The notes: generated by a model not told the origin, from the sequence alone. Numbered from the stretch's first letter, positions 25,097 to 34,062 are shown. The stretch: 64,000 nt of DNA from Micromonospora lupini str. Lupac 08 (GCF_000297395.2 NZ_HF570108.1:2510101-2574100), one strand, 5' to 3'. Numbers and translations: made by a program.

Positions 25097-25410
25097 TGAG
25101 CGACTTCCATGACTGGGACGACGTTCGGGCGGAGCTGCACGATGGAGACGATGAAGCGCTCGATGCGGAGCGAGCCCGCACCGAGGCGTGGATCAGCGCA
25201 TTCCATCTTGCTGAAGAGCGGAAGCGGCTGGGTCTGACCCAGCGGCAGGTGGCCGAGCTGATGGGCGTCACGCCCGGTCGAGTCAGCCAGATCGAGAACG
25301 GCGACCTGGAGGCCAACGAGGTCGCGACGCTGAGCCGATACGCACGGGCGCTCGGGGCCCGCATGCGGATCATCTTCGACTACGGCGACGACCTCCGCCA
25401 GATCGCTTGA
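25096..25410 (+). CDS. HigA-like XRE antitoxin
   Basis: The 104-residue product has an XRE HTH in its second half (RKRLGLTQRQVAELMGVTPGRVSQIENGDLEANEVATLSRYARALGARMRIIF), and an acidic N-terminal part likely to bind the toxin. The ATG at 25096 shares its A with the toxin stop (TGATG), giving tight coupling, and GGAGGGAG precedes it. It is expected to neutralise the toxin and repress the operon through the upstream dyad. Confidence 0.9.
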   Translation: MSDFHDWDDVRAELHDGDDEALDAERARTEAWISAFHLAEERKRLGLTQRQVAELMGVTPGRVSQIENGDLEANEVATLSRYARALGARMRIIFDYGDDLRQIA

Positions 25411-25432
25411 TCCGGGGCCCGGGACAATGACC

Positions 25433-26107
25433 TCAAGAAGGGGAGCCGTCCCGGATCGGGGCGCCGGCCATCTGGCCAGCGACAGACGTCCGTCGGCGAG
25501 TTCTGATGACGGCCTCGATCACGGCCAGGTTGATGATCCAGGCCAGGGTCTGGCCGACCGGAATCATCGCGGGCGCCTGTGCGCCGATCTCACCCGCGGT
25601 GACCCTGCCGAACGGGATCTGCGCCAGCAGAAGCAGGGGTACGAGGATGCGAGCCGTGACAGCGAGGAAGGTCAGCGCGTAGCTGCGCATCATCCAGTTG
25701 CGGTGGGCGGCGAAGTTCCCCTGTCGGGCGGCCCGGTACCCGAGGCCGCCGGTGATCAGCCACAGAACGGCCGCGGTGGTGAGACTGATCTGGGTCAGGA
25801 GGCGACCGGACCACAACGCGACAGGGATCGCGGTGAGGGCGGACGGCAGGACTCCGACGGCGAGGTAGCAGCGGCCGATGGTCCGGTGGATCCGTCGGCG
25901 GGCGCGCACCTTCGGGATGAACTGGAGAGGGCCGAGGATCAGCGCGACAGTGGCGGTGAAGATGTGCGCGACGAGCACGCCGTAGCGCAGGGCGCCACCG
26001 ACGTCGATGCGGCTCTTGTGGATGTCCAGGGCCAGGTACGGGTACGCGAGCACCAGGCCGACGACGACGGCGATGGCGAGCAGCAGCCAGGGCGTTCGTT
26101 TCTGCAT
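25433..26107 (-). CDS. DUF2306 membrane protein
   Basis: This 224-residue integral membrane protein of the DUF2306 family has about seven predicted segments. Family landmarks are VAHIFTATVALILGPLQFIPKVRARRRIHRTIGRCYL, with a conserved His in the third segment, and AHRNWMMRSYALTFLAVTARILVPLL. The function of the family is unknown; conserved His residues suggest haem or metal binding, which is inference. It is leftward, just downstream of the toxin-antitoxin pair on the other strand. Confidence 0.82.
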   Translation of the reverse strand: MQKRTPWLLLAIAVVVGLVLAYPYLALDIHKSRIDVGGALRYGVLVAHIFTATVALILGPLQFIPKVRARRRIHRTIGRCYLAVGVLPSALTAIPVALWSGRLLTQISLTTAAVLWLITGGLGYRAARQGNFAAHRNWMMRSYALTFLAVTARILVPLLLLAQIPFGRVTAGEIGAQAPAMIPVGQTLAWIINLAVIEAVIRTRRRTSVAGQMAGAPIRDGSPS

Positions 26108-26206
26108 CGCCTCAGCGTGGCCGGCCCAGCCGTTTCCCGCGTCCGCCCTACGACGGCCGACGCGTACGTCACGGAGCGTACGGCCAGGGGGTTGGCCCTG
26201 CCGGCG

Positions 26207-26854
26207 TCAGCGCTCAGCGATGAGGCCGGCGCGGATGCCGAAGACGACGAGTTGGGCCCGGGTACGGGCGTTCAGTTTCACCATCGCCCGACTGGCGTGG
26301 GTCCGTACGGTTGCCGGACTCAGCGACAGTTCTCGGGCGATCTGCTCGTTGGTGTGACCGGTGGCCACCCAGGCAACGACCTGCCGCTCCCGGTCGGTGA
26401 GGGTGTCGATGCGGGTGACGCCGCCGCCTGGCTGGCTGAACAGCGACACCACCCGCCGGGTCACCGACGGCGACAGCAGCGCCTCGCCGGCCGCCGCCAC
26501 CCGGACCGCTCGAACCAGGTCCGCCGGGTCGGTGTCCTTCAGCACGAAACCAGCCGCCCCGGCCTGCAGCGCCTCGAAGATGTACCTGTCGATCTCGAAG
26601 GTGGTCAGCACGATCACCCGGGTGCCCGCTAGGTCGGGCTCGGCCGCGATCGCCCGCAGCGTCGCCAGGCCGTCCAGGCCGGGCATCCGGACGTCGAGCA
26701 GCAGGACGTCCGGCCGCACCCGGCGTACCACCCGCAGCGCGTCGTGCCCGGAGGCTGCCTCACCCACCACGGCCAGGTCGTCCTCCCGGTCGATGAGCAC
26801 CCGCAGGCCCCACCGCACCAGTTCCTCGTCGTCGGCCAGGGCCACCCGAATCAC
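26207..26854 (-). CDS. NarL/LuxR-family response regulator
   Basis: The protein has 215 residues if started at the GTG (26854) that overlaps the kinase stop as GTGA. A GTG at 26878 would add eight residues. The receiver shows VALADDEELVRWG, Asp in DVLLLDVRMPGLDG and Lys in GFVLKDTDPADLVRAV. The LuxR HTH shows LTDRERQVVAWVATGHTNEQIARELSLSPATVRTHASRAMVKL. It is the last gene of a four-gene coupled operon. Confidence 0.93.
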   Translation of the reverse strand: MIRVALADDEELVRWGLRVLIDREDDLAVVGEAASGHDALRVVRRVRPDVLLLDVRMPGLDGLATLRAIAAEPDLAGTRVIVLTTFEIDRYIFEALQAGAAGFVLKDTDPADLVRAVRVAAAGEALLSPSVTRRVVSLFSQPGGGVTRIDTLTDRERQVVAWVATGHTNEQIARELSLSPATVRTHASRAMVKLNARTRAQLVVFGIRAGLIAER

Positions 26855-27987
26855 CCGGCGCTCCCCACCGGTAGCCACGCCGTGACCTGGAAACCGCCGC
26901 CGGTCCGTGGGCCGGCGGTGAACCGACCGCCGACGGCCTCGACTCTGCGGCGCAGCCCCGACAACCCTCGTCCCCCCGTCGCGGCACCGTCGGCGGCGCC
27001 CCGCCCACGGTCACCCACCTGCACCAACACGTCATCGTCGGCCGGCATCACCTGAACATCCGCCGTGGTCGGTCCGGCATGCCGCAGCACGTTCGTCAAC
27101 GATTCCTGCACCACCCGGTACGCCACCGCGTCGACCTCATCGGCAAGTGCCACCTCGGTCATCGTCACCTCCACCGGCAGACCTGCCGCGCGGATCTCGT
27201 CGACGAGGGCACCGACACCGGCCAACCCCGCCTCCCCGTCACGCGGATGGAACGCGTCGAGCATGCCGCGCAGGCCGGCCAACGACACGCCGCTGGTGGC
27301 CTTGATCGCCTCCAATGAGGCGCGCGCCTGGTCGGGGCGCTCGTCGAGCACCAGCAACGCGATCCCGGCGTGCATCGCGATCAGCGCGAAGCCGTGTCCG
27401 GCGACGTCGTGCACCTCGCCGGCCAGCCGTACCCGCTCGGCCGCGGCTGCCCGGGCCACGAGATCACGCCTGGCCCGCTCCCGGGCCACGGTCGTGAGGT
27501 GCACAAGCGCGCCCAGCGACCACGGCAGCACCACCCAGCCGGTCCATCCCATGGCGAGCACGACCGGCTGGTGCAGGTGCGGCATCGAGCGCAGCAGCAC
27601 AGTTGCCGAAGCGGTGAGCGCCGCGATCCCGCACGCAGCGGCTGACAGCCGCAGCGGCCGGCGTCTGGCCACCTCGAACATGGCGACCACCATGCACAAC
27701 TGCACCGGCCCGTACGGATAGCCGGCCAGCAGGTAGGCACTGACGCTGACCATGGCTCCGGCAAGTGCCCAGACCGGCGCCCGGCGCAGTCCCACAGTCG
27801 CCAGTGCCGCCGCCGAGACCAGCGAGATCCCCCAGAGGTCCAGGGCCGCATCCGCGGTGCCCTGCCCACGGGCCGCACCGATCGTGCCGGCGACGAGCAC
27901 CGCCGCCGCCACGACAGTCCACATCAGGTCCGTCAGCCAACGGAACCGCCGGGGCCCGGGTCGCCCGTCGTGTTCGTCACCTCCCAC
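26851..27987 (-). CDS. sensor histidine kinase (HisKA_3)
   Basis: A 378-residue kinase with about five membrane segments in the first 145 residues, then the phosphoacceptor motif RLAGEVHDVAGHGFALIAM. The ATPase domain follows (VAYRVVQESLTNVLRHA, QVGDRGRGA, GGRGLSGLRRRVEAVGG). The GTG at 27987 overlaps the upstream gene by 11 bp. Together with the regulator it likely responds to a membrane or envelope signal sensed through the two small membrane proteins encoded ahead of it; that link is inferred from coupling only. Confidence 0.92.
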   Translation of the reverse strand: MGGDEHDGRPGPRRFRWLTDLMWTVVAAAVLVAGTIGAARGQGTADAALDLWGISLVSAAALATVGLRRAPVWALAGAMVSVSAYLLAGYPYGPVQLCMVVAMFEVARRRPLRLSAAACGIAALTASATVLLRSMPHLHQPVVLAMGWTGWVVLPWSLGALVHLTTVARERARRDLVARAAAAERVRLAGEVHDVAGHGFALIAMHAGIALLVLDERPDQARASLEAIKATSGVSLAGLRGMLDAFHPRDGEAGLAGVGALVDEIRAAGLPVEVTMTEVALADEVDAVAYRVVQESLTNVLRHAGPTTADVQVMPADDDVLVQVGDRGRGAADGAATGGRGLSGLRRRVEAVGGRFTAGPRTGGGFQVTAWLPVGSAG

Positions 27988-28366
27988 GAGCCCGCCACGC
28001 CCCGAGCATCGCCATGATTCCCGTGACCGCGGCGAACGCCAGCCCGAGTGACATCACCACGTTGCCCGCGACGGTCCCCGCATTGTCCGACCGGAAATTC
28101 GGCGTCAGCTGGCCGGCCGCCCACCCGCCGAGGACGATCCACAGCGAGATCAACACCGAGAACACCGGTGCCCACCAGCGCCCGACGGTGAACACCACCA
28201 GGGCGCCGCACACCACGATGAAGACGATCCCCGGTGGGAACAGTGGGAACTTGCCGGGGTCGGCGATCCACTGGATGAGCAGTCCCAGGATGCCCACCAC
28301 CAGCCCCCACAGCGACAACCTCGTGCTTCTCGATGCCGCCGCCACTCTCGCCACGATCGCGCTCAC
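27977..28366 (-). CDS. small four-helix membrane protein
   Basis: This 129-residue protein consists mainly of four hydrophobic segments (for example LSLWGLVVGILGLLIQWIA, GIVFIVVCGALVVFTVG, FSVLISLWIVLGGWAAG, VVMSLGLAFAAVTGIMAML). No known motif is present. The GTG at 28366 overlaps the previous stop (GTGA) and its end overlaps the kinase start. It may modulate the kinase or be an accessory membrane component. Confidence 0.7.
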   Translation of the reverse strand: MSAIVARVAAASRSTRLSLWGLVVGILGLLIQWIADPGKFPLFPPGIVFIVVCGALVVFTVGRWWAPVFSVLISLWIVLGGWAAGQLTPNFRSDNAGTVAGNVVMSLGLAFAAVTGIMAMLGAWRARGR

Positions 28367-28809
28367 CGTCGAGGTCCTTCCGTCTCAGTGTCCTGTCGTC
28401 TGTCTGGATCAGCCGTTCGGGCCGGCACGGATCTGTGCCGCCGGACGGCGGCGATCCCGAACGCGGCAGCCGCGGCGAATCCGGCCATCTGGAGCCATCC
28501 CGCGAAGAACTGGACGGTTTCCGTCGGGGTGCCGAGCCGATCCACGAAGGAGGCGTCGGAGAACCCGCCGACGAGAAACAGGACGCCCGTCACCACCGCC
28601 GACAACGGCATGAAGCGCCACCTGACGGCCGCCACCACGGCGGCCACCCCCAGGTAGATCAGCGGCCCCGGCCCGTCGTAACCGGCGACCAGGCTGCGAG
28701 ACTCGACAATCTCCGGACCGGCGTCGCCGATCGCCGCCACGACCAGCGCTCCGCAGGTCGCGACGGCCCAGCGGCGCCGATCCGCCTTCGCCATGGATTG
28801 ATCCGTCAC
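28363..28809 (-). CDS. small membrane protein, first gene of a sensor operon
   Basis: A 148-residue product with four hydrophobic segments and a positively charged C-terminal tail (DPDRRQDTETEGPRR). The start may be the GTG at 28809 or the ATG at 28794 (MAKADRRRW). No family recognised. It heads the four-gene operon that ends with the response regulator. A short palindrome lies about 60 bp upstream. Confidence 0.65.
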   Translation of the reverse strand: MTDQSMAKADRRRWAVATCGALVVAAIGDAGPEIVESRSLVAGYDGPGPLIYLGVAAVVAAVRWRFMPLSAVVTGVLFLVGGFSDASFVDRLGTPTETVQFFAGWLQMAGFAAAAAFGIAAVRRHRSVPARTADPDRRQDTETEGPRR

Positions 28810-28865
28810 GGCTCGACTATCCGCCGCCCAACGGGGATCGGCGTCAGCCCACGGAAGGCTCGGCT

Positions 28866-28883
28866 CTACGCAAATCTGCGTAG
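28866..28883. promoter_or_regulatory. CTACGCA-AATC-TGCGTAG dyad
   Basis: A perfect 7-bp inverted repeat with a 4-base spacer sits between the stop of the CitB-like regulator gene (28895) and the start of the next leftward operon. It could be a weak terminator for the first or an operator for the second. Sequence alone does not decide. Confidence 0.4.
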
Positions 28884-28894
28884 CCGGGGCCTGC

Positions 28895-29590
28895 TCACCG
28901 GGGCCGGTACTCGACCTCGGGGCGGCCGGGGGTGCCGTAGCGGGGGCTGCGGACCGCGCGGTCGATGGTCACCAGGTATTCCAGGTAGCGGCGGGCGGTC
29001 ACCCGGGAGATCCCGGTCGCCGCGCTCACCTCGGTCGCCGACAGTCCCGCCTGCGGGCCGGTCCCGTCGGCCAGCGCCCCGCGTACCCGATTGAGGGTCT
29101 GCGCGTCGAGGCCCTTGGGCAGGCTGTGCCCGGTGGTGCCGCGCAGGGTGGCGAACATCCGGTCCACGTCGTGCTGCGCCGCCACCTCGCCGTCGGCGAG
29201 CGCCTGCGCGCGGTAGTCGGCGTAGCGCTCCAGCTTGTCGCGGAACGCGGCGAACGTGAACGGTTTCAGCAGATAGTGGGTCACCCCGAGGGACACCGCC
29301 GTCCGCACCACGGCGAGGTCCCGCGCGGAGGTCACCGCGAGCACGTCGACGCTGCTGCCGGCCGCGCGCAGCGCCCGGCAGACGTCCAGGCCGTGCAGGT
29401 CGGGCAGCCGAAAATCCAGGAGTACGAGGTCCACGTCGCCACCGCCGCCCGCGCGCAGGGCCGCCATGGCCGCCCGCGCGGTGTGCGCCACCCCGACCAC
29501 CACGAAACCGGGGACCCGCTCGGTGTACGCGGCGTGCGCCTCGGCCAGCAGCGGCTCGTCCTCGACGACAAGCACCCGGATGTCGGTCAT
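28895..29590 (-). CDS. CitB/DcuR-family response regulator
   Basis: This 231-residue regulator starts with a receiver (IRVLVVEDEPLLAEAHAAY, Asp in DLVLLDFRLPDLHG, Lys in THYLLKPFTFAAFRDKL). Its DNA-binding end is the CitB type rather than LuxR: LSATEVSAATGISRVTARRYLEYLV. Such regulators activate C4-dicarboxylate or citrate uptake genes. The ATG at 29590 overlaps the kinase stop (ATGA). The dctA-type gene 1.7 kb away on the other strand is the natural target. Confidence 0.93.
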   Translation of the reverse strand: MTDIRVLVVEDEPLLAEAHAAYTERVPGFVVVGVAHTARAAMAALRAGGGGDVDLVLLDFRLPDLHGLDVCRALRAAGSSVDVLAVTSARDLAVVRTAVSLGVTHYLLKPFTFAAFRDKLERYADYRAQALADGEVAAQHDVDRMFATLRGTTGHSLPKGLDAQTLNRVRGALADGTGPQAGLSATEVSAATGISRVTARRYLEYLVTIDRAVRSPRYGTPGRPEVEYRPR

Positions 29591-31173
29591 CGCGGGGCAC
29601 CCCCGACCGGCAGGCGGACAGTGAACAGGCTGCCGCCGTCGTCCGAGCGGCCCACGTCGTAGCTGCCACCGTGGCGGCGGACCACCTGCCCGATCAGCGC
29701 CAGGCCGAGCCCTCGCCCGGTGCTCTTGGTGGACCAGCCGCGCCGGAACGCGTCCGCCACCCGGTCCGCGGCCAGCCCGGGCCCGCTGTCGGCGACCCGG
29801 ACCACCAGCTCGTCGTCGACGGCGCCGACGAAGACCCGTACCGTGCGCGGCGGTGGCGTGCCGGCGACCGCCTCCAGGGCGTTGTCGATCAGGTTACCGA
29901 CGACGGTGAGCAGGTCGTTCGTCGGCAGAGGGCTGTCGTCCAGGCGGCAGTCCGGCTCGACGACCAGGTCCACGCCCCGCTCGCCGGCCTGGGCGGACTT
30001 GCCGAGCAGCAGCGCGGCCAGGGCCGGTTCGGTGACCGCGTCGACCACCCGGTCGGTCAGCTGCTGCGCGAGGGCCAGGTCCCGGGTGCCGAGCCGGACC
30101 GCCTCGTCGGCCCGGCCCAGCTCCACGAGCGTCAAAACGGTGTGCAGCCGATTGGCCGACTCGTGGGTCTGCGCCTGCAACGCCTCGGTCAGCGCGCGGA
30201 CCGAGTCCAGCTCGCTGGCCAGGGTGCGCAGCTCGGTCTGGTCGCGCAGGGTCAGCACGGTGCCGAGCGGGGCCCCCTCGAAGCGGGCGGTCCGCTGGTT
30301 GGCCACCAGCACCCGGTCACCGGCCAGCATGGGCTCGTCGAGGGCGTCGCGGCCGGAGCCGAGCAGCTCGGCCACGGCGGGCGGCAGGTCGATGCCGGCC
30401 ACCGGCTGATCGGTGACCGGCTCGTCGGCGTCCAGGCCCAGCAACCGTCGGCCCTCGTCGTTGACAAGCGCCACCCGCCGGTCGGTGGTCAGCACCACGA
30501 GACCCTCGCGCACCGAGTGCAGGACGGCGTCGTAGTACTCGTACATCCGGGTCATCTGCGCCGGCCCCAGACCGTGGGTCTGGCGGCGCAGTCGGCGGCT
30601 GAGCAGCCACGAACCCGTCGCGGCGAGCGCGAGCGCCGGCGCCGCGACGCCGAGCAGCACGGGTAGCTGGCGCAGCAGCTTGCGGTTGATGGCCCGGGTG
30701 GTGATGCCCACCGACACCAGGCCGACGATGCGCCGCTCTTCGTCGTACACCGGCACGACCGCACGCACCGACTCGCCGAGCGTTCCGACGTTCGTGGTGG
30801 TGAACGGTCGGCCCGCCAGGGCGGGCCCGATGTCGCCGACGAACGGCTCGCCGATGAGCTTCGGGGTCGGGTGCGAGTAGCGGGTGCGGTCGGGGGCCAT
30901 CACGACCACGAAGTCGGTGTCCGTGGCCCGCCAGGTCGCTTCGGCGTACGGCTGGAGGATGCTGGCCGGGTCGGCGGTCGCGAGCGCCGCGCGGACGTCG
31001 GGGGAGCCGGCCACGGTCTGCGCGACCGCGAGCACCTTCTCCTGCGCGGCCTGGCGGGAGTCGACGCGGGCCAGCCAGACGGCGCCCGCCGCGCCGCCCA
31101 GCACGAGCAGCGTCACCACCACCGCCTGGAGGGCGAACAGTTGTCCCGCGATGCTCCACTGCCGTCGGGCCAC
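29587..31173 (-). CDS. CitA/DcuS-like sensor histidine kinase
   Basis: A 528-residue kinase. The chosen start is the GTG at 31173, which has GAGGAGG eight bases upstream. A first membrane segment (about 15-37) and a second (about 180-200) enclose an extracytoplasmic sCache-type ligand domain (SRQAAQEKVLAVAQTVAGSPDVRAAL to VVPVYDEERRIVGLVSVGI). A PAS domain follows, then a SpoOB-type phosphoacceptor helix (QTHESANRLHTVLTLVELG) and HATPase_c (VVGNLIDNALEAV, DSGPGL, GRGLGLALIGQVVRRHGG). This layout is the C4-dicarboxylate/citrate sensor family. Confidence 0.93.
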   Translation of the reverse strand: MARRQWSIAGQLFALQAVVVTLLVLGGAAGAVWLARVDSRQAAQEKVLAVAQTVAGSPDVRAALATADPASILQPYAEATWRATDTDFVVVMAPDRTRYSHPTPKLIGEPFVGDIGPALAGRPFTTTNVGTLGESVRAVVPVYDEERRIVGLVSVGITTRAINRKLLRQLPVLLGVAAPALALAATGSWLLSRRLRRQTHGLGPAQMTRMYEYYDAVLHSVREGLVVLTTDRRVALVNDEGRRLLGLDADEPVTDQPVAGIDLPPAVAELLGSGRDALDEPMLAGDRVLVANQRTARFEGAPLGTVLTLRDQTELRTLASELDSVRALTEALQAQTHESANRLHTVLTLVELGRADEAVRLGTRDLALAQQLTDRVVDAVTEPALAALLLGKSAQAGERGVDLVVEPDCRLDDSPLPTNDLLTVVGNLIDNALEAVAGTPPPRTVRVFVGAVDDELVVRVADSGPGLAADRVADAFRRGWSTKSTGRGLGLALIGQVVRRHGGSYDVGRSDDGGSLFTVRLPVGGAPR

Positions 31174-31257
31174 CTCCAGTACCTCCTCGAGGTTTTTCGC
31201 GGTGAACAGAATGACCGCAAGGATGTCAACGGGTGAGACGCGCTTCACATTGTCGAC

Positions 31258-32640
31258 ATGGACACCACCGCATCCACCACCACGGCGGAGCCGTCGGCCC
31301 GCCGGGACCGTACCCGTTACCTGTACCTGGCCGTCATCGTGGCCGTGCTCGCCGGCATCGTGGTCGGCCTGGTCGCCCCCGATTTCGGCAAGGAACTCAA
31401 GCCGATCGGCACGGGCTTCGTCAACCTGATCAAGATGATGATCAGCCCGGTCATCTTCTGCACGATCGTGCTGGGCGTCGGCTCGGTCCGGCAGGCCGCG
31501 AAGGTCGGCAAGGTCGGCGGCCTGGCGCTGGGCTACTTCCTGACCATGTCGACTGTCGCGCTCGCCATCGGCCTGGTCGTCGGCAACCTCATCCACCCCG
31601 GCTCCGGCCTGGACCTCGGCCAGGACCTCGCGGGCGCGGGCAAGGCCGCCGCCGGAGACGAGGCCGGCGGTACGTCGGAGTTCCTCCTCGGGATCATCCC
31701 GACCACGCTCTTCTCCGCGCTGACCGAGGGGGAGGTGCTCCAGACGCTGCTGGTGGCGCTGCTCGTCGGCTTCGCCGTGCAGGCGATGGGCCGGCGCGGT
31801 GAGCCCGTGCTCGGCGCGATCGCCGTCATCCAGCGAGTCGTCTTCAAGGTCCTCGCCATGATCATGTGGCTGGCGCCGGTCGGCGCGTTCGGTGCGATGG
31901 CCGCCGTCGTCGGCGCGACAGGCGTGGACGCCCTCAAGAGCCTCGCCCAGATCATGCTCGGCTTCTACGCCACCTGCCTGATCTTCGTGCTGGTCGTCCT
32001 GGGCGCGCTGCTGTGGTTCGTGGCCCGGATCTCGATCTTCTCGCTGCTGCGCTACCTCGGCCGGGAGTTCCTGCTGATCCTGTCGACCTCCTCGTCGGAG
32101 TCGGCGCTGCCCCGGCTGATCGCCAAGATGGAACACTTCGGCGTGAGCAAGCCGGTCGTGGGCATCACGGTGCCGACCGGGTACTCGTTCAACCTCGACG
32201 GCACGGCGATCTACCTGACAATGGCGTCGCTGTTCATCGCCGACGCGCTCGGTAACCCGCTCTCCATCGGCGAGCAGATCTCGCTGCTGCTGTTCATGAT
32301 CATCGCGTCGAAGGGTGCGGCGGGCGTCACCGGCGCCGGCATCGCGACCCTGGCCGGCGGGCTCCAGTCGCACCGGCCCGACCTGGTGGACGGTGTCGGC
32401 CTGATCGTGGGCATCGACCGGTTCATGTCGGAGGCCCGCGCGCTCACCAACTTCGCCGGCAACGCCGTGGCGACCGTCCTGGTCGGCACCTGGACCGGCG
32501 AGTTCGACCGGGACCGGGCGGCCGGCGTGCTGCGCGGCGACGACCCGTTCGACGAGGCCACGATGCTGGACGACCACGACGAGGACGAGTCGGCGGCCCG
32601 CCCCGACGAGGCGTCCGCACGGACCGGCGTCCCGGCCTGA
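31258..32640 (+). CDS. dctA: dicarboxylate:cation symporter (DAACS family, DctA type)
   Basis: This 460-residue transporter has eight membrane helices plus two re-entrant loops. Substrate- and ion-site motifs are readable as STSSSESALPRLI (serine-rich HP1), TVPTGYSFNLDGTAIYLTMA in helix 7 (NLDGT) and SKGAAGVTGAGI (HP2), then GIDRFMSEARALTNFAGNAVAT. DctA members import succinate, fumarate and malate with protons or sodium. Some family members prefer glutamate, but divergent CitA/CitB-type sensor genes favour a dicarboxylate. The ATG at 31258 has no clear Shine-Dalgarno. The C-terminal tail is acidic and low-complexity. Confidence 0.88.
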   Translation: MDTTASTTTAEPSARRDRTRYLYLAVIVAVLAGIVVGLVAPDFGKELKPIGTGFVNLIKMMISPVIFCTIVLGVGSVRQAAKVGKVGGLALGYFLTMSTVALAIGLVVGNLIHPGSGLDLGQDLAGAGKAAAGDEAGGTSEFLLGIIPTTLFSALTEGEVLQTLLVALLVGFAVQAMGRRGEPVLGAIAVIQRVVFKVLAMIMWLAPVGAFGAMAAVVGATGVDALKSLAQIMLGFYATCLIFVLVVLGALLWFVARISIFSLLRYLGREFLLILSTSSSESALPRLIAKMEHFGVSKPVVGITVPTGYSFNLDGTAIYLTMASLFIADALGNPLSIGEQISLLLFMIIASKGAAGVTGAGIATLAGGLQSHRPDLVDGVGLIVGIDRFMSEARALTNFAGNAVATVLVGTWTGEFDRDRAAGVLRGDDPFDEATMLDDHDEDESAARPDEASARTGVPA

Positions 32641-32654
32641 CCCGGCTGCGGCCT

Positions 32655-32731
32655 TGATCGACACGAGTTCGCCGAAATCGGGGTATCCGAACGCGTCGGA
32701 CCCCCCGACTTCGCTGAACTCGTGTCGATCA
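32655..32731. repeat. 77-bp imperfect palindrome, copy 2
   Basis: Ends TGATCGACAC and GTGTCGATCA, inner arms around TCGGGG and CCCCGA, and an ACGCGT centre match the 77-bp element at 4292-4368 in length and plan. It lies between the symporter gene and the next co-directional regulator gene. It may act as a dctA terminator in RNA, but the shared sequence marks it as a repeat. Confidence 0.8.
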
Positions 32732-32848
32732 CCACCGAGAGGCGCCGGCCGACGCGTGTGAGGGTTACCGGGCGGCGGGTCGGTCGGTAGCGTGGGGCGT
32801 GGCGGCGGATGAGCCGGTACGGCGTCCCGCGCCACGAGGAGGTTCGGG

Positions 32849-34060
32849 ATGGATTCCCTGCCGGATTTGACCTTCGGTCAGCGGCTGAAGGTCTACCGCG
32901 AGCGTTCGGGCAAGACTCGTGCCGTGCTCGGTGGCCTGGTCGGGCGTAGCGCCGAGTGGGTCAAGGCGGTGGAGACCGACCGCATTCTGCCACCACGCGT
33001 GCACATGCTGGACCGCATCGCGCGTGCCCTCAAGGTCGAGATGTCGGCCCTGGTCGGGGAGTTGAGCGACCGCTCCGCCATCGTGAACGGGCCGGAACAT
33101 CCGGCGCTCGCCTCGGTCCGGGACGCCGTGAACCGCTGCACGATCTCCGGCGACACCACACCCGAGCCGCTGAGTCGCCTCAACGACCGTCTCGCTGCCG
33201 CCTGGCGGGCACGCCACCAGGCGTCCGACCATCGCACCGTGCTGGGCGCCCTCCTGCCGGACCTGCTCCGAGACGCCCAACGCTCGGCGTTGACGTACGA
33301 GGGTGCCGAGCGGCGACGTGCCCAGGCGCTCCTGGCCGAGGCGCTCGGGCTCGCGCAGATGTTCCTCGCCTACCAGCCAGCCGCCGAGATCCTGTGGCGC
33401 GTCGCCGACCGCGCGATGGTGGCCGCGCAGGAGTCCGGGGACCCGGAGGCGCTGGCCTGCGCGGGCTGGTTCCTGTGCCAGGTGCACCGGGACGCCGGTG
33501 ACTGGGACACCGCCATGGCGGTGACCCTCGACGTCCTCTCCACGTTGGAGGCACGCGCGGCCGATGCGAACACCAACCTCCTGGCCCTCTTCGGCGCGCT
33601 CCACTTCGAAGCCGCATACACCGCCGCCCGAGCCGGTGAGGAGGGTCGCGCCTGGCGGTACTGGGACCACGCTGATCGGATCGCGCAGCGCCTGCCGCAG
33701 GGCTTCTACCAACCGCAGACGTCGTTCTCCCGCGTCATCATGGGCGCCCACGCCGTGACCGTGGGCGTCGAGTTGCAGAAGTCCGGCGAAGCGGTGCGGC
33801 AGGCACGTCGCCATGACGCCGCCGACATCCCCTCGCGGCCGCGCCGCGCACGACACCTCATCGAGGTTGCTCGCGCGCACTGCGGCAAGGACGACAGGGA
33901 AACCGCCATGGCGAACCTTCGCCGGGCGTACGAATCAGCCCCGGAGACGGTCCGCTTCAACGGCTACGCCCGGCAGATCACTCTGGACCTGCTCAGTGGG
34001 CCGCCGTCCACCCGCAGTGACGCTCGAGATCTCGCACTGAAGGTCGGCCTCGTCTCTTGA
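32849..34060 (+). CDS. XRE-family regulator with TPR-like C-terminal domain
   Basis: A 403-residue protein with an XRE HTH at about residues 8-70 (FGQRLKVYRERSGKTRAVLGGLVGRSAEWVKAVETDRILPP). A long helical C-terminal part of TPR character follows (for example ALACAGWFLCQVHRDAGDWDTAMAVTLDVL and HFEAAYTAARAGEEGRAWRYWDHADRIAQRL). These large actinomycete XRE proteins usually sit beside one or two very small genes, as here. GAGGAGG precedes the ATG. Such regulators often control development or secondary metabolism, which cannot be read from this sequence alone. Confidence 0.85.
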   Translation: MDSLPDLTFGQRLKVYRERSGKTRAVLGGLVGRSAEWVKAVETDRILPPRVHMLDRIARALKVEMSALVGELSDRSAIVNGPEHPALASVRDAVNRCTISGDTTPEPLSRLNDRLAAAWRARHQASDHRTVLGALLPDLLRDAQRSALTYEGAERRRAQALLAEALGLAQMFLAYQPAAEILWRVADRAMVAAQESGDPEALACAGWFLCQVHRDAGDWDTAMAVTLDVLSTLEARAADANTNLLALFGALHFEAAYTAARAGEEGRAWRYWDHADRIAQRLPQGFYQPQTSFSRVIMGAHAVTVGVELQKSGEAVRQARRHDAADIPSRPRRARHLIEVARAHCGKDDRETAMANLRRAYESAPETVRFNGYARQITLDLLSGPPSTRSDARDLALKVGLVS

Positions 34061-34062
34061 TC

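Noticed and set aside
31174..32835. N-terminal 554-codon extension of the CitA-like kinase frame
   Set aside because: The extension is antisense to the symporter gene, has shadow composition, and a GTG with GAGGAGG at 31173 gives the expected protein.
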